DNA of 64,000 nucleotides from Tyto alba (Eukaryota > Chordata > Aves > Strigiformes > Tytonidae), in contig NW_024881283.1 of assembly GCF_018691265.1 (NCBI RefSeq), forward strand, positions 6,979,731-7,043,730, given 5' to 3'. The notes under the pieces are model-generated. The model did no database searches and was not told the DNA's origin. It was given only the letters and a program-made list of their open reading frames with translations. The position numbers were made by a program, and so were the translations under genes. Numbering within the stretch: position 1 is the first letter of the stretch; each line of letters starts with the position of its first letter. Of the stretch, positions 1 to 12,500 are shown piece by piece.

Positions 1-950
1 GGGGACTCCTTCCAAAATGTATTTTATATTTGGACCTAATGCAAGCAGAATTCAGCCTTGATCTTATTCCTTATGACAATATGTTTCTTAAATTAGAAGT
101 CCCACAACTAGAATGTTGACACCACTGCTAATGTTCCTCCAGCACCAGAGAGTCTCTTATGTGTTATCAATCTATTAATTCTGAAAGCAGATAGCATTGG
201 GAAAAAAAAAAAAAAAAAAGAAAAAGAAAAAGAAAAAAAAAAGCTTGCTTAAAATAAAATTTAAAAATCCAGAAAATAATACTTTGTAGGCTTGTAGCAT
301 CTTTCATCCAAGGATTTCAACGTATTTTGAAATATGAAGTCTCAAAACACTTTAAAAAAAACCCCCAAACCCACCCACTTTAAGGTATTTTGAAAATGAT
401 AATACACTAATTGAGTGAGCATCCACCTGTGATGCAATTACAAGAGTCTCCTTACTGCAGCATTTCACACATATTCAATCCACCTTCTGGTTACAGCTTA
501 CAAGTTTGTGGTATGTAGAAGGAACAGCAGAGCTGGTTAAAGATTTTCCCTTGCTTCACATTCTCTGCAAGCTTCTCATTAACTCATACATGACTTTAAT
601 CAGTGCTGCATGTATCAGGACTGGTCTGGAAAAAAACCCCTCACTCAATAAAATATTATTATAACCATGAATTAGTAAAGAAAAAGGCGACCTTTCTAAA
701 GTGACTGCTGATTTTCCTATACAAAGGGTTAAACCGACCTTCACTGATCCAGAAGAGGTAATAAAATAGAACTTTAAGGACAAAAATGGAGCACTTCAAG
801 AGATTATTATGAAGAGCTACATTCAAGATGATAGAAGACAAAACCTTATTCTTAAAGCACAGATGCTTCTAAAACAAGAGATCACACGTTTTAAAAAGCA
901 CACTACCAACCCTGTATAATGAATAAGCAAAACGAGGGGAATCAGTTTTT
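1..950. other. AT-rich non-coding flank
   Basis: No recognisable gene. Contains an A-rich simple repeat (about 200-241). Short frames here show no family resemblance. Confidence 0.6.
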
Positions 951-953
951 CCT

Positions 954-1490
954 TGCAGGGCTGTGGAGCTCAGAGGAAAGGGGGCATTCACTCGATGTGC
1001 TAGCAGAGCCAGATGCATGCTTTGCACTTATGCAGGGCTGTGGAGCTGGTATTGGTTGGTAGGGGGGGAGAAAAGAGAGTAAGCCTGAGAAAAACCCATC
1101 AGAGCTCCTGTCCTCCCCTTTCAGCGTTAATGGGAGGGATACAAGTCTATGGGAGCTGCAGTGGGGGATGGGGCTGGCAGAGGGGGTGGGGAGAAGCAGA
1201 GCAAGGCCTTACAATCATCAGCAGCTCTTGTTCTCCTCTCCTTTCAGCGTTAACAGGAGGATGTGAAGCTCATGTAGCTGGGAATGGGATGGGGGAAGCA
1301 GAGCAGGATCATAGTTTAGCTTTTGTCCTCTCTCCACAGGGTTAATAGGAGGACACGGAGCCTGTGTAACTGGGATAGGGGGAGGGGATGGGGGGGTGTT
1401 AAGGCCTTAGATCAGAGTTTCTTGCCCTGCTCTCCCCGCAGGGTTAACGGGAGGATGCGAAGCTCTCGTCTAGGGGCAGCTTTCGGATTT
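954..1490 (+). repeat. Degenerate minisatellite, about 4-6 units
   Basis: Recurring core CAG-[CG]GTTAA-N-[GA]GGAGGAT-G at 1122, 1245, 1337 and 1439, each preceded by a pyrimidine-rich TCCTCTC-like stretch and followed by G-rich GGGATGGGGG sequence. Spacings are 123, 92 and 102 bases. Two earlier partial units share TGCAGGGCTGTGGAGCT at 954 and 1031. Found by eye. Confidence 0.75.
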
Positions 1491-1698
1491 GTGGGGTCCT
1501 GTGCGAAGTCAAACATCCGGGGGGGGGGTGTGTGTGTGCGGGAGCCAGGGCAAACTTCCCTAAACGTGGCGGTGTGTTTCGGCGACTCGGAGGCCTGCTT
1601 CTCCAGAAAAGAGCCATTAAGTTGCCCGTGGGTTGACTGTGGCCATCGGTGGAGTGGGGTGAGCCCAGCTCCTTATCTGGAGGGCGCAGGAAGCCCGG

Positions 1699-1725
1699 CC
1701 CCCCCCCCCCCCCCCCCCCCCCCCC
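1699..1725. repeat. Poly-C tract (27 C)
   Basis: Uninterrupted C run inside the orphan CpG island. Confidence 0.9.
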
Positions 1726-2487
1726 GATCCCCGGTGCTGGGTGAGGGCCGGCGGGAGGGCCCAGGTGTGCTGAGAGAAACGCGGGCCCTCAGAAAAGGGG
1801 GGAGGAAACCCGAACACGGGTGGTGGTGGTGGGGCGAAGGGGCAGCCTCAGGGCCCGTGTGGAAACTGCTCCGAGAGCGCTCACCTGCCAGGACGACACG
1901 GCGTCGCGTGAGGCGGGGGTGTGGGGGTGAGTGCTCCGAGGCACGACCCCAGACCCTCGCCTTAAACCAGGGGGAAAGTTTCCCCGAAGTTTGCCGCTCG
2001 CCCCGTCGCGGGGGTGGGGGGGCGCTGGCGGCTCCCGGCCGCCCCCTCAGCGACACCCCCGCGGGAGGGGGGAGGGGGCGCGGTTCCCGGCTCCGCGCCG
2101 CGTTTTCCCGCTCACCCCCCTCCCTCGCGCAGAGCTCCCCGGGCCTCCTCACTCCTCCGCGCCTACCAGATCCATCCGCCGGAGCCGGCGCTTGTTTTTT
2201 TTCACCTCCCCTCCCCCTTCCCCCTCACCGTTTCCTCCTGACTTATCCCGGCCGAGGCCGCGGGGTGAGGGCGGGAGCGATAAAGATTTCTCTCCCCTTT
2301 TCCGTAACGGTGTCGCGCTGAGGGAGAGTGGGACGGCGCCTTTTGCTGAGCGAGGGGAGGAGAGGTGGTTGGGACTACTTGGCGTTCCTGCCACGGTCTC
2401 GGCGGAAGGAGCTCGCTGTGCGAGAGGCTGAGCGGTGCTGCGGCTCTTCTCAGCGCTTCCTGGAAACTCCCGCTTAGGAGTGAGGGC

Positions 2488-2509
2488 GGGGGGGGGGGGG
2501 GGGGGGGGG
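2488..2509. repeat. Poly-G tract (22 G)
   Basis: Uninterrupted G run inside the orphan CpG island; a shorter one of 13 G lies at 2,900-2,912. Confidence 0.9.
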
Positions 2510-3165
2510 CGGGAGAGAAAGAGTCCCAGGCCGGGAGCAGGGAGGGGTGCGGGGGGCCACGGCGCAGCCCCCCTCCCCGTCCCCGCACCGGGGACACGCA
2601 CACGCTGCCCGGACAACCGCTCCCCCTCCCCCGTGCCCGCTGACACCCCTCAAACCGCTCCCCACCCCCCTCTTCCTGTGCAGATGGAGCGCGAAGTGAG
2701 GGATAAACTCCCTTGTAACCGCCGGGGAGGGGGAAGACAAGACACCCCTTTTCTCCCTCCTGACCTGGGGAACGCCCCTCAGTACCCCCGAAAGAGGGGG
2801 ATGGGGGTGCGGGAGAACGTGACGGGGTGGTTGGGGGATGAAGAGCGCTTCATCCCGGCCTCGGCAGGGAGGGGAGAAGCAGCCTGAGGGAAGGGGAGCG
2901 GGGGGGGGGGGGCGGGCAAGGCAGCAGCCCTACAAAACTGTTCCTTTTTCCCCCCGTGTTTTCTCGGGCTGGGGGTAACGTCCCCCCGCGGGTGGGTCTC
3001 GGCCCCGCCGTGGGCTGGCGGCGGCGGGGAGTTAATGCGAGAGCGGCTGGAGGGGGGGCGGGGGGTGGAACGGGGGAGGGGAGGCCGAGTTTGTAAATGG
3101 AAACACTGGTACATAAGCATTTAGCACAATCGGGCTGGAAAGCTCCAACTGCAAAGGGCTGAGAA

Positions 3166-3166
<1 letters not shown>

Positions 3167-3196
<30 letters not shown>
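3167..3196. repeat. Poly-A tract (30 A)
   Basis: A run at the edge of the orphan CpG island. Confidence 0.9.
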
Positions 3197-3201
<5 letters not shown>

Positions 3202-3393
3202 AAGCCTCCCTTTGCTGCCCTCTGCCTGCCGCGGCGCTCGGCGAGGCGAGCGCTGGGCTCTGCCGCTGGCTGCCCGCGGGGAAGGGACCCCCCGAGCCAC
3301 CGGCCTGACGCGGGGACACTGCCCGGCCACCCCGGCAGCCGGCTGCTCCCACGCACAGCTGGCTTTCCACACCAGAAAGAAAACTCACCTGCC

Positions 3394-3427
3394 TTTTTTT
3401 TTTTTTTTTTTTTTTTGGGGGGGGGGG
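3394..3427. repeat. Poly-T/poly-G tract
   Basis: Twenty-three T directly followed by eleven G, then GGTGGTGGT-type sequence. Confidence 0.9.
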
Positions 3428-3599
3428 TGGTGGTGGTGAAGAAACTGAGGAAATGGGGGTTAGTTCTCACACCTGTGTTGCTTTTCTTGCTCTGAATACA
3501 GTAGGTGATCCTCTTTCCTGGGTGTGGAGGCACTCCTCTTCCCCTCGCTTCCAAACCATCGGCTTTCTTAAGGGGCTAAAATTCATTCCCGTTACGCTC

Positions 3600-6500
3600 A
3601 GCTAAAGGATACCTGCAAGTCGAGAGGGCTTCGAGGTCTACGCTGTAGTGCTTGCATTATTTAACGAGACAAGAGTAAAAATCCATAGCACGTGTAAGCC
3701 ACAAAAAAAAAAAAAAAAAGAAATGGAAAAAACAGGAGGGGAAAGCAAGTATGCTGATAAATGCCCGTGATACACAAACAAGGACACAGAGCACCAGTAA
3801 ATACCGTATGGTTCATTAGATACGGGCTTTAGTGATTCTGCCTAACAGTTAAAGACCTTACTTCCTCCGCCTTCTCTAGCTTGTGGCCTTTTACAAGCTC
3901 ATCTCCTCTCCCCAGCTCTGCCAGTTCCCAGAGTTTACCACCCTTTCAACACGGAGTTGTTGATCTTCTCTGGTGTTGCAATGCAACTATTTGGCACAAA
4001 AAACCCCTCCTTCTGCTGAATCCATGAGTTTCAGGGATATTTGGACTACTCAGGAAAAGCAGGCAACATGTAATGAAATTATGTGGAAGAGAAACATCTA
4101 TTATAGCAAGTAGATACCTGTAAATCCTGTTAGCGACCACGCATTTTCATAGAAATTTCCTGATTCTAGATGCCCGACACCTCTCATGCGCTTCCATTTC
4201 CTTATCACCATTCCTAAATCTGTACATGGCTTCATTTACAAACTTAAAATCCAAATGTAAATTGAGGGTGAAGGTTGTCCTCAGCCTCCTGATCCCTTTG
4301 AAGTTGCTGTCTCGTTTATCGGTTTTAGCTCTAAATTACATAGTTCAGGGTCTACTGGAAAGAGCAGCCTCCAGCTCTTGAGGACTAAGCGAGAAACATC
4401 TATCGGCTTTACATGCCTCCAGCTCCAGTCAATTAAAAATGATCTGTGCTCTGGTTTAGGCCTCTATTCCCTTTTAATATCTTTTAGTTAGTTGCTCTCT
4501 TTGTTGCACTTTTATTATTTTGGTCTTTGTACTCCAATCGGTACAGAATGTCTTGTAAATACATGTCTTTATTCTGTCAGTCTTGTGCTGCTTCCCTTCT
4601 ACCATCAAAATATTAAAACACAAAAGCTCACTGATTACTCATCAGCAGATCTGCAAATTTACACACAGACAGCTTTCTCTGGAGCAAGTCAGCAAATTAA
4701 AAACAACTCCTTCAAAAAACTTTGGCTGAGAATGGATTGTTTCCAGATCCCTTTTTTTTTCCTCAATAAAAAAGGCAGGTCCTGGGGAAAGCTAATAAAC
4801 AGCCGCTATTGAAAAGCCGATAGCGTACCACATTCTGATTCTAGTTGTTTTGGAGTAATTGCAATCTTGTGTTTAGATGGCAGGAGATAGGAAAATGTCA
4901 CTTTGCCTACATGTCCCATAAGAATAAATCATCCTGGATACTTCAAGGGGATAAAGTGTCTACCAACAAAGAGCTGATTCAATAGTCTGGACTGAAAAGC
5001 TTTACGTTGCCTGGTAGATAGTTTAAATTATCATGGGAGGATTATCAAAAGCCTAAAGAAAACCCCAACACATTAAAATGAAGAACTCAAATTCTTCTTG
5101 TCCAACTGCTGGAAATTTGAGCGTTGGAGGGAAAAAGAAAAAAAGCCCACAGCTCCCTGATTTCGTGAACTCTTAATTGAGGAAAAGTGGTTTATTCCTA
5201 AATGTCCTTTTAGTGTGCTCTAGTCTGAGTAAGTTATTGTTTGTTCTCTTGTTTTTATAGCAACCACTTCAGTATTGACCACTTTAATATTAACCACTTG
5301 AGTGTTTTTAGTGATTCCCGAGAACTGTGTGAGTGATAAATGTGCCTCCCGCACCCGCAGCCCAACACAGGGATCCTCAGCACAACTGTGTAAGATGCAG
5401 AGATGCACCTTGAAAAGTTTCAGGTTCTGCGATTAAGTGTAAATCAATTATTCTGGCTGAATTTTGTTCAATTAATGATGTTAATTGCCTGGCCGGCAGA
5501 CAGTTTAGAATTTGAAACCGTTCCATTACTGATATGTAAAGATTTTGCAGTTGGAAGTGATTTAACAGTATCGTTGATAATAGATCCAATACAAATCCCT
5601 CTCCTGCTGTTTTGTTAGCTCCCCAGCACCAGGTAGAAGGGCAGTTCTGCTCGATTAGGGGAAAAAAAAAAAAGAAAATCTAGTTGAGAATTGCTCTTTA
5701 TTTTAAATAATTACCAGATCCAGTGTAGTATTTACACCTGTATTTTTAATGTTCCAGCTGACAAAAGTTTTTTATTTTTGAAGTTACTCAAGTGAGCGGA
5801 GATCACTCTGAATCCGGACTAGCAGAATCCAGTAAAAAAGGTGTTAGTTTTATATAGTTGCTGTTCTAGCGCTTAGCGCATATTAAACAGGGAAAGCTGT
5901 GGTTATCAGACCGGAGTACTTGATACTCGGTACTCCCACATGGTACGTCTGAAGTGATGTTACTGAAATATAGTGCAAGAGACTCTGCTCTTCATCTTTC
6001 AAGCCTCCTGCTAGGCCTCTGGCGGAGGATGAGGGAAGTTTACAGGAGCTTCCCAAACGGGAAAGGGGAAAAAAAAAAAAAAGTCAGTTAAATGATGTAT
6101 TTGTGACTCAGCAGCTGAAGAAACACTGTCATGTGAAAGGAGTCCCACTGTTAATGAAAGAAACATTTCCGTGCCTGCATGCTGAAGTGAAAGCCCGTGC
6201 AAGCCGGCAGTGCAGCCACAGCTCCTAAAGCGTGCAAACTCACACCATTTCCGTGCTCCGGGGGCAGGCGGCGGAGGGAGGATGCCATCGGCCGTTGGGA
6301 TGAGCTCCCGGCGAGGGTGCCTGCGTTGGCCGGTCTTGCCGGAGACCACGCTGCAGGTCGCAGGGACTGCGGCCACGAGGATGAAGAGAGGTGGAGATTA
6401 CCGAGCCAGAGCAAGCACATTCGAGAAGTCAGGCAAGTACTTTTGGCGGAGGAAATTTCAAGCACACTTTTCAACCCGTTGCACGACCTGTTTGGGATCT

Positions 6501-9500
6501 GGCAAGGCTGTGCTGGTCCTAAGGCCAAAGTAGTAAAATGCAGATAGAAGTTACAGGTGTCTCCTCTCCATGGCTGCCAAGGAGAGGTAGTGAGAAGACA
6601 GCGCAAGGCAGAACAAAAATTGCCAAGACAGCATATTAATTTTTCAGAAAACACCCATTAGTGGTATAATTCGCTTTGCTCAAATTTGACAAATCAGTTC
6701 AAGCCCACACACATCCTGCAGGATACATTACACTCAAGTATCTAGCCTTTTTTGCTTCCTAAACAGCTCTGTCACCCTACTAGTGATCATCTGTCAAAGG
6801 CACCTCATTGCAAGTTGTAGTCCCTCAAGACAAAATAATTCAAAATATTTATACCCTTTTTTTAATGAATGGGAGATGCTCTTATGTATGAGCTGAAGAT
6901 GCAGTTAACATCATCAGAAGTGTCTAAACTTGTTTTAGACTTTCTGGTGATGTCGAGTTGCCCTCTTAGAAGTCTTTTTGCTGTTCTGGCCTCAACAGAT
7001 TTAGAATGATATTTCAAAGACCACCGATTACACCATTCGGTAGCTGGAAAGAGAAAGAAGACATGGATGGAGTTAAGAAGTGAGATAAAAGCAGTCTGTG
7101 CCCCAAACCCAAAACTTCCACAATGCACGTGGGTTGGTTGCATGAACTAGATGCAGAGAGCTACAGGGATGTTACGCTCCAGTCTTACAACTCTAATTCT
7201 TGCACATTTAAGGCTGTATCTGATTATGCATTTCCATATTTTCCGAGTAGGTAATTAATCTAGCACAGTACGTGCAGGTTATGGAGCAAACCCAGTTGGG
7301 AGTGGTTCAGTGAGAAGGGGAGAAAAGGGCTGCACACGTGGGTGAGTGGGTTCGTCTGTGTTGGTGATTGCAACAATCGGTGAGTGCGGCGCGGAGAAAA
7401 GTCTTACCTGGAAAGAAACTGAGGTAAAATCACAGCTTTGTGCTGCGAGCAGTTATTGCCTCCCTGTAGACTCCGAGGATCCAGAGCACCCGCTCAGGTA
7501 TAGTCCCAAGCAGGTTACAGACCAGGAAATAAAAGTTTCAGGCTTCTCAGAGTTGAGTTAAAGAAATCTAAGCGTCCTTGCTCTAAATGCAAGGTAAATT
7601 ATTCATTCTCTCTCTCCCCCTCCCCCTTCCCTCCCTCTAGTTCAGTTTTTCTTTTCATGCTTTAATCGTTTTGACACCAAGCTGTACAAAAGTAATTTAA
7701 AATTAACATGACTGACACTTGGTAGATAGCAGGACCTGGCGCGGGGCTCCACCTTCTACTCGGGACTGCGGAGAGGGACTCTGGATTGGCTGCAGGTCCT
7801 GAGGCAGCTGATGGGCACCAAGGAGAAACATGGCAAACAATTAATTTGCTAATTTAGTTTTCTGTTTAATTTGAAACCAGAAAATTGTCAGGCACTCATC
7901 AGCCCACGAGCAGGGCTGAGTGGACTTAGGGCAGTGCTGCACTCTTGACAGCAACGAGAGGACACGTTTGATTAGCCAGCAAAGCAATTTCTTCTGCTGG
8001 TATCAGTGGCATTTAACAGGCTTGACAGAGTGTTTTAGCACTGGAGTTCTGCAGCGCTGGGTTTTGTGTCACCTCTCCGCAATCTGGTGCATTTTGTGCA
8101 TGTGATAACCACCTCTTTCACTGGGAAGAGGTAACATGCACACGCGTGTTGCTAAACAGTGGTGGAAAGTTGCCATGTTAAGCACAGAACACGCCGTAAC
8201 CGTCATTAACCTGGTAGCTCCAAACGACGCCTCGGTCAGCCGGAATTCTTACAGGGATGACTCCTGCGCACGGTAAACGACGGTGAGGCGTAACAAGCCT
8301 ATATCAGGACTGATGTCCTTTGATGGAGAAAGAAATGCTCTAATTTGATTTCCTCCCTTCAGCTGTGAAGAAGAGTATGTCATTTCAGATCTGCGTGGAA
8401 TGGGCCCTTTACGCTCAGTTTTGGGCCTATTTTTGATTTAGTAAATTGAATTGTACCTATTTATTTTATGCATCCAATTCCGGATTTCACCAGTGACTCA
8501 TCAGAGTAAAAAGGTGCGCATTTAATAGGACTGAGAAACCACCACAGCGCTAAATTTCATCTCATACATTGGCAAGGATTTGCTGTTGTGCGTGCGAGTG
8601 GGTGTGCGAGAAGTTGTGAACACATTAAATCAATTAGTTCGTTACCAGCAGAGGGAGCGTGGGTCAGGGCTGGGTTCAGCGGGGAGTCAGTAGGCTAAAA
8701 ATGGGACTGTCTCCCAAGGAAGTGTCACATCAGAGCTCTCTAAAAGGAAGACTGTTGCAGCATCAGCAGGATTTGTTTCCCCAGTTGAAACGAACCGAGA
8801 GATGGGATCTCATTTGCAAATCTGGGACCTTCCTTGGCCTCCCTATTTCACAGATTTTCTCTTCCCCTTCTAAACGATGCTCTCTGTAAGTCAAAGTCAC
8901 TAGATGGTACTGTTGCTGTTTAATATTAAAGCTTCTGTGGGCCAGCTATTTGGGAAACTCGCATTTCTGCTGAGAGCCAAAGAAGGGCTGTGTAATTTGT
9001 CAGGGAGACGCAAGCGAGGAGCCAGGGAGAAGTAGGTCAGAGCTGGTTCCTGGGATTCAAATGTTGGAGGGGGAGCAGAGGGATGGCACCGATTTCATCT
9101 GAGAGGGTTTGCTTCCACATCTGCTGCCCGAAGTGGGGGACAGGGTCAGGCCCTCATGTAAACCCCGTGAAAGCCAGGTCTTGGACAACCTCGCTCCTGG
9201 TTCAGCGCTGCTGGGGGGTGGCTCGGGCTCAGGAGGAAGGACGAGCCCTCTGCGGCTGTGGTCGGTGGAAGCTGTGCTGCTCACTGACCTCGGTGCACGT
9301 GGCATCAGCCTCCTGGCAGGAGGAAACGCAAACCTCGACCTCCACAGCCCGCTAAAAGCCATCCCGAGGTGCACAAATTCCTGAACCGCTCCGAAACACC
9401 CCCGAGCTTTCAGATGACATCATCACCCGGGTCCCAGCCCCGTGAGGAGGTCACCAACCTCTCCAGCGCGGACGGTAACAAACAGGTTATTGTGTTCTGC

Positions 9501-12500
9501 TCCACAAACAAGCCCCAGCCCTCCCAACTGCGAGGGAGACTCCTTCCCCGGTCAGGCAGCCCGCGGAGAGCTGCCCGCCCTGCCTTCGCTTGGGGTTCTA
9601 TTAGAGGGGAAAGTCAGGCCAATTAAATCAGGCAGCATTGAAACTCTAATTGACATAAATGAGGCAGACAGACAGCTGGGAAGACTGGGGAGGGAAAGGG
9701 GAGCAGGTGCCCTGGATGAGAAAGAGATTGAAATCCAACCTAATAGTACTGCAGCTTTTCTTATTCTGTATATTTATATTAGCTAGCAACATCTTGAAAA
9801 GTGTCTGAGCTCCTGCTGGAGATAAATTAGTGAAATAAATACAACTATCATGTAGTTGATTAGGATGTTCCCAAAACCCTCCAAACAAGCCCAAAGCAAA
9901 AAAAAAAACAACCCTCAAAAATACTTTTTTGTGTAAATAAAAAAAATATTTTTTTTTCCCATGCAGTTTGAACATAAGGCCTCGCAGCTGAACAGTTACA
10001 AAATAATTTAAAATCATATTTGTTTAATTTTCCACATCTGAGCATTGCTTGACTAGGTATTTCCCCCTCTCTTTTTAACCAGGGAGTGCCCTTTTTCCTT
10101 GAACAGACCCTTCCAACATTAATTTATACAGAAGTAAGTTATTTAAATTCATACATTTCAGAGGAATGAGGCATAAAGGGGAATAACTTACCAAAGTCCC
10201 CTACACCAGCACCGGCACTGGGGATGGAACCAGAATTACCAGCCCTTCGGCGGGCGGCTCCCGGGGCAGAGCGCGCTGCCTCGCCCAGGGTGTTGCCCTT
10301 CTGGAAACACAAACTTGGCCATTTTCTGGAAACACGGTTCTGACTGTACAGGTGAGCAGAGGGAGCCTTGCAGGGCACAAAAGCAAGGGTGAAAAAGCAG
10401 GCTCGAGTGGATGCAGGTAACAAGGGAGGGGCCAAATTCAGTTTTGCTGTGCTGGTGAATCCTCCAGTAGCACAAAAAGCAGCAACTCTTGCAAACCAGA
10501 ACAAAACCAACCTGTATCTTAGTTTTAAAACAATGAAGATTTGCATGCTGGGTTGCAAGAACACCAGAAATGTTTTTCACTAACATTTCCAGGAACTTTT
10601 AAAGTCTCTTCCCAAATATTTCAACACATTTTCCTTCACCATTTTCCCAGCTGGGATCATTTTTGCCAGTACAGACAATTCTTCTTGGTATCCATGGGAA
10701 TTGCCTCCATAATTAGACGTGCACCCAGTGCACAGATCAGAGCGTTCAAACCCAGCAGCTGGAACTAGGAGGCGGGTCTGATTAAATCTGCTCTGCCACA
10801 AGGAGAAAAGCCAGCTTTAATGAAACATCAGAAGAGCTCCCTACCCCTTCTTTAAACAGAGCAGGAAAAGGCACTCCTGTTTTACTTCGCGAGTCGCTCT
10901 CATCATGTGCTCACGACTCACTGAACAGAGAGCGAGTGTAGCAGCAAGTGATCTGGGGCCTTGAAATTGGGGATCTGTCTCATTAAAAAGTGTCTAATTG
11001 CCAGCAATGGCATTTATTAACAGGGGCTCGCAGTATGCTTTCAGAATTACAGTAAGGACTGGAAATGTTGCAGACCTCGTTTTTCTCCTCGATAGTTCAG
11101 GACAGCCCCTCCTCGAGGCAGAGAGATCAGGGTCAGCTCGTACGTACGTGTCTGGTAGAGCAACAACATCTCATCTGGGTTTCCTGCCCTGGCCAAAAGC
11201 CATCATTTACGTGCATCCACAAAAACACGTGCACAGCCAGGCAACAACTCTCTTTTTTTTTTTTTTCCTGGAAAGTAAATGATTTCTATTGCTGCACACC
11301 CAGTCTGCATTTAACAACCTGCTGGACAGAAAAGGTAGCTGGTGAAAGAGGCAGATGGTTAGATAGAAATTATTAATCCAATAGAAGCTTTTTTACCTTT
11401 AGTTGCTGCTTCCACTTGTTGTCACACACCCCACGACTGCGGGGGATTTCCCCGCAGGCCGAGACGCCGGGCCCAGCCAGGACGGCAGACCGCGGCTGTG
11501 CCGATGGTCCAGCAGGAAAATCATGCCGTAAGCCTGCATTTCTCTGCCCTTTTAAAAAGAGTAGAGCTGGATGTTGGGGTGGGGAAGACATGTTAAAATT
11601 ACAAGTAGTTTGGTGAGGGGGAAAAAAAAGCAACTTTTAACAAATAATGATTTTCCTGCTGCTTACGGCAGCAGAGGACACGGTGGGGACCGGGGATCAA
11701 ACACAACTCTAGTCTAGACATAGCTGCAATCCCCGCCTGCCTTAGAAGTTCATACAGCACAGGCTGAGGAGAATTTAGCGTATCATTTCCCTAATATGAT
11801 TAAAATGCAGCTCCCTGTCCTAGGGTACCGACAGATCCTCAGGTCTATAGGCATTCAAAAACACCCTACCGCTTCCACTGCTGAAGAAGAAATTCACTTT
11901 GCAAACGTGGCAGCGGAGGCAAGTGGTGCTCACAGATCCCAGCTAACGGAGGTTTCTTTAACTAAAGTTTGAACTCGGCCCTTCTTGTAATTCTGTAATT
12001 TGAATATCATTTTCACAAACCTTGCAAGATGCAGATGACTGAGAGATTCCTGGCTTTGAGTCAAATGCTGCAGTAATTAAATGTTTATAAAACACTTCAA
12101 GCATGTGAAGTGCTATTCTCATAGACAAGAAACCAATAGACTATGGCAGATTGGAGCTGGATTTTGAGGCACACCAGCAAACAGCTCACTTCTGCTACGG
12201 CTCTCTTTTAGAATCGCTAACAGAGGATTATGGAGAACATTACCCGGTTCCTTTTATTATAAACAGAATAAGTCAAACCAGAATTGCTTTCTTTCATATT
12301 AACATGTGTGATTCAAAAGTTTTTTCCCTCTCTAATAAATATCCAAGCAGAGGGCCAGCTTGCCGTTTCTCTCGTGAAGAAACTACCCCTAGGGAAACGA
12401 AAAATTGCTGTTACTTCTGATCTCTCACATAAAACTGAAGAGGTTCCACCTGTTACAGGTTTCTAACACCATCTGCTGTTTAAAAATAAGACAGCATTTA

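Larger units (their letters stand above)
1450..3500. promoter_or_regulatory. Orphan CpG island
   Basis: About 2 kb with very high GC and frequent CpG, typical of a promoter, interrupted by homopolymers. No exon of a known protein is visible. Minus-strand donor-like sites occur at 1,884 (CAG|GTGAGC) and 3,388 (GGCAG|GTGAGT). In mammals ARID1A lies on this side of RPS6KA1, but none of its first-exon protein is recognisable here. It could start a non-coding RNA. Confidence 0.6.

Noticed and set aside
1323..3554. Long open frames on both strands in the orphan CpG island
   Set aside because: Low-complexity Pro/Gly/Arg translations running through homopolymers, with no known domain; GC-rich DNA lacks stop codons by composition.
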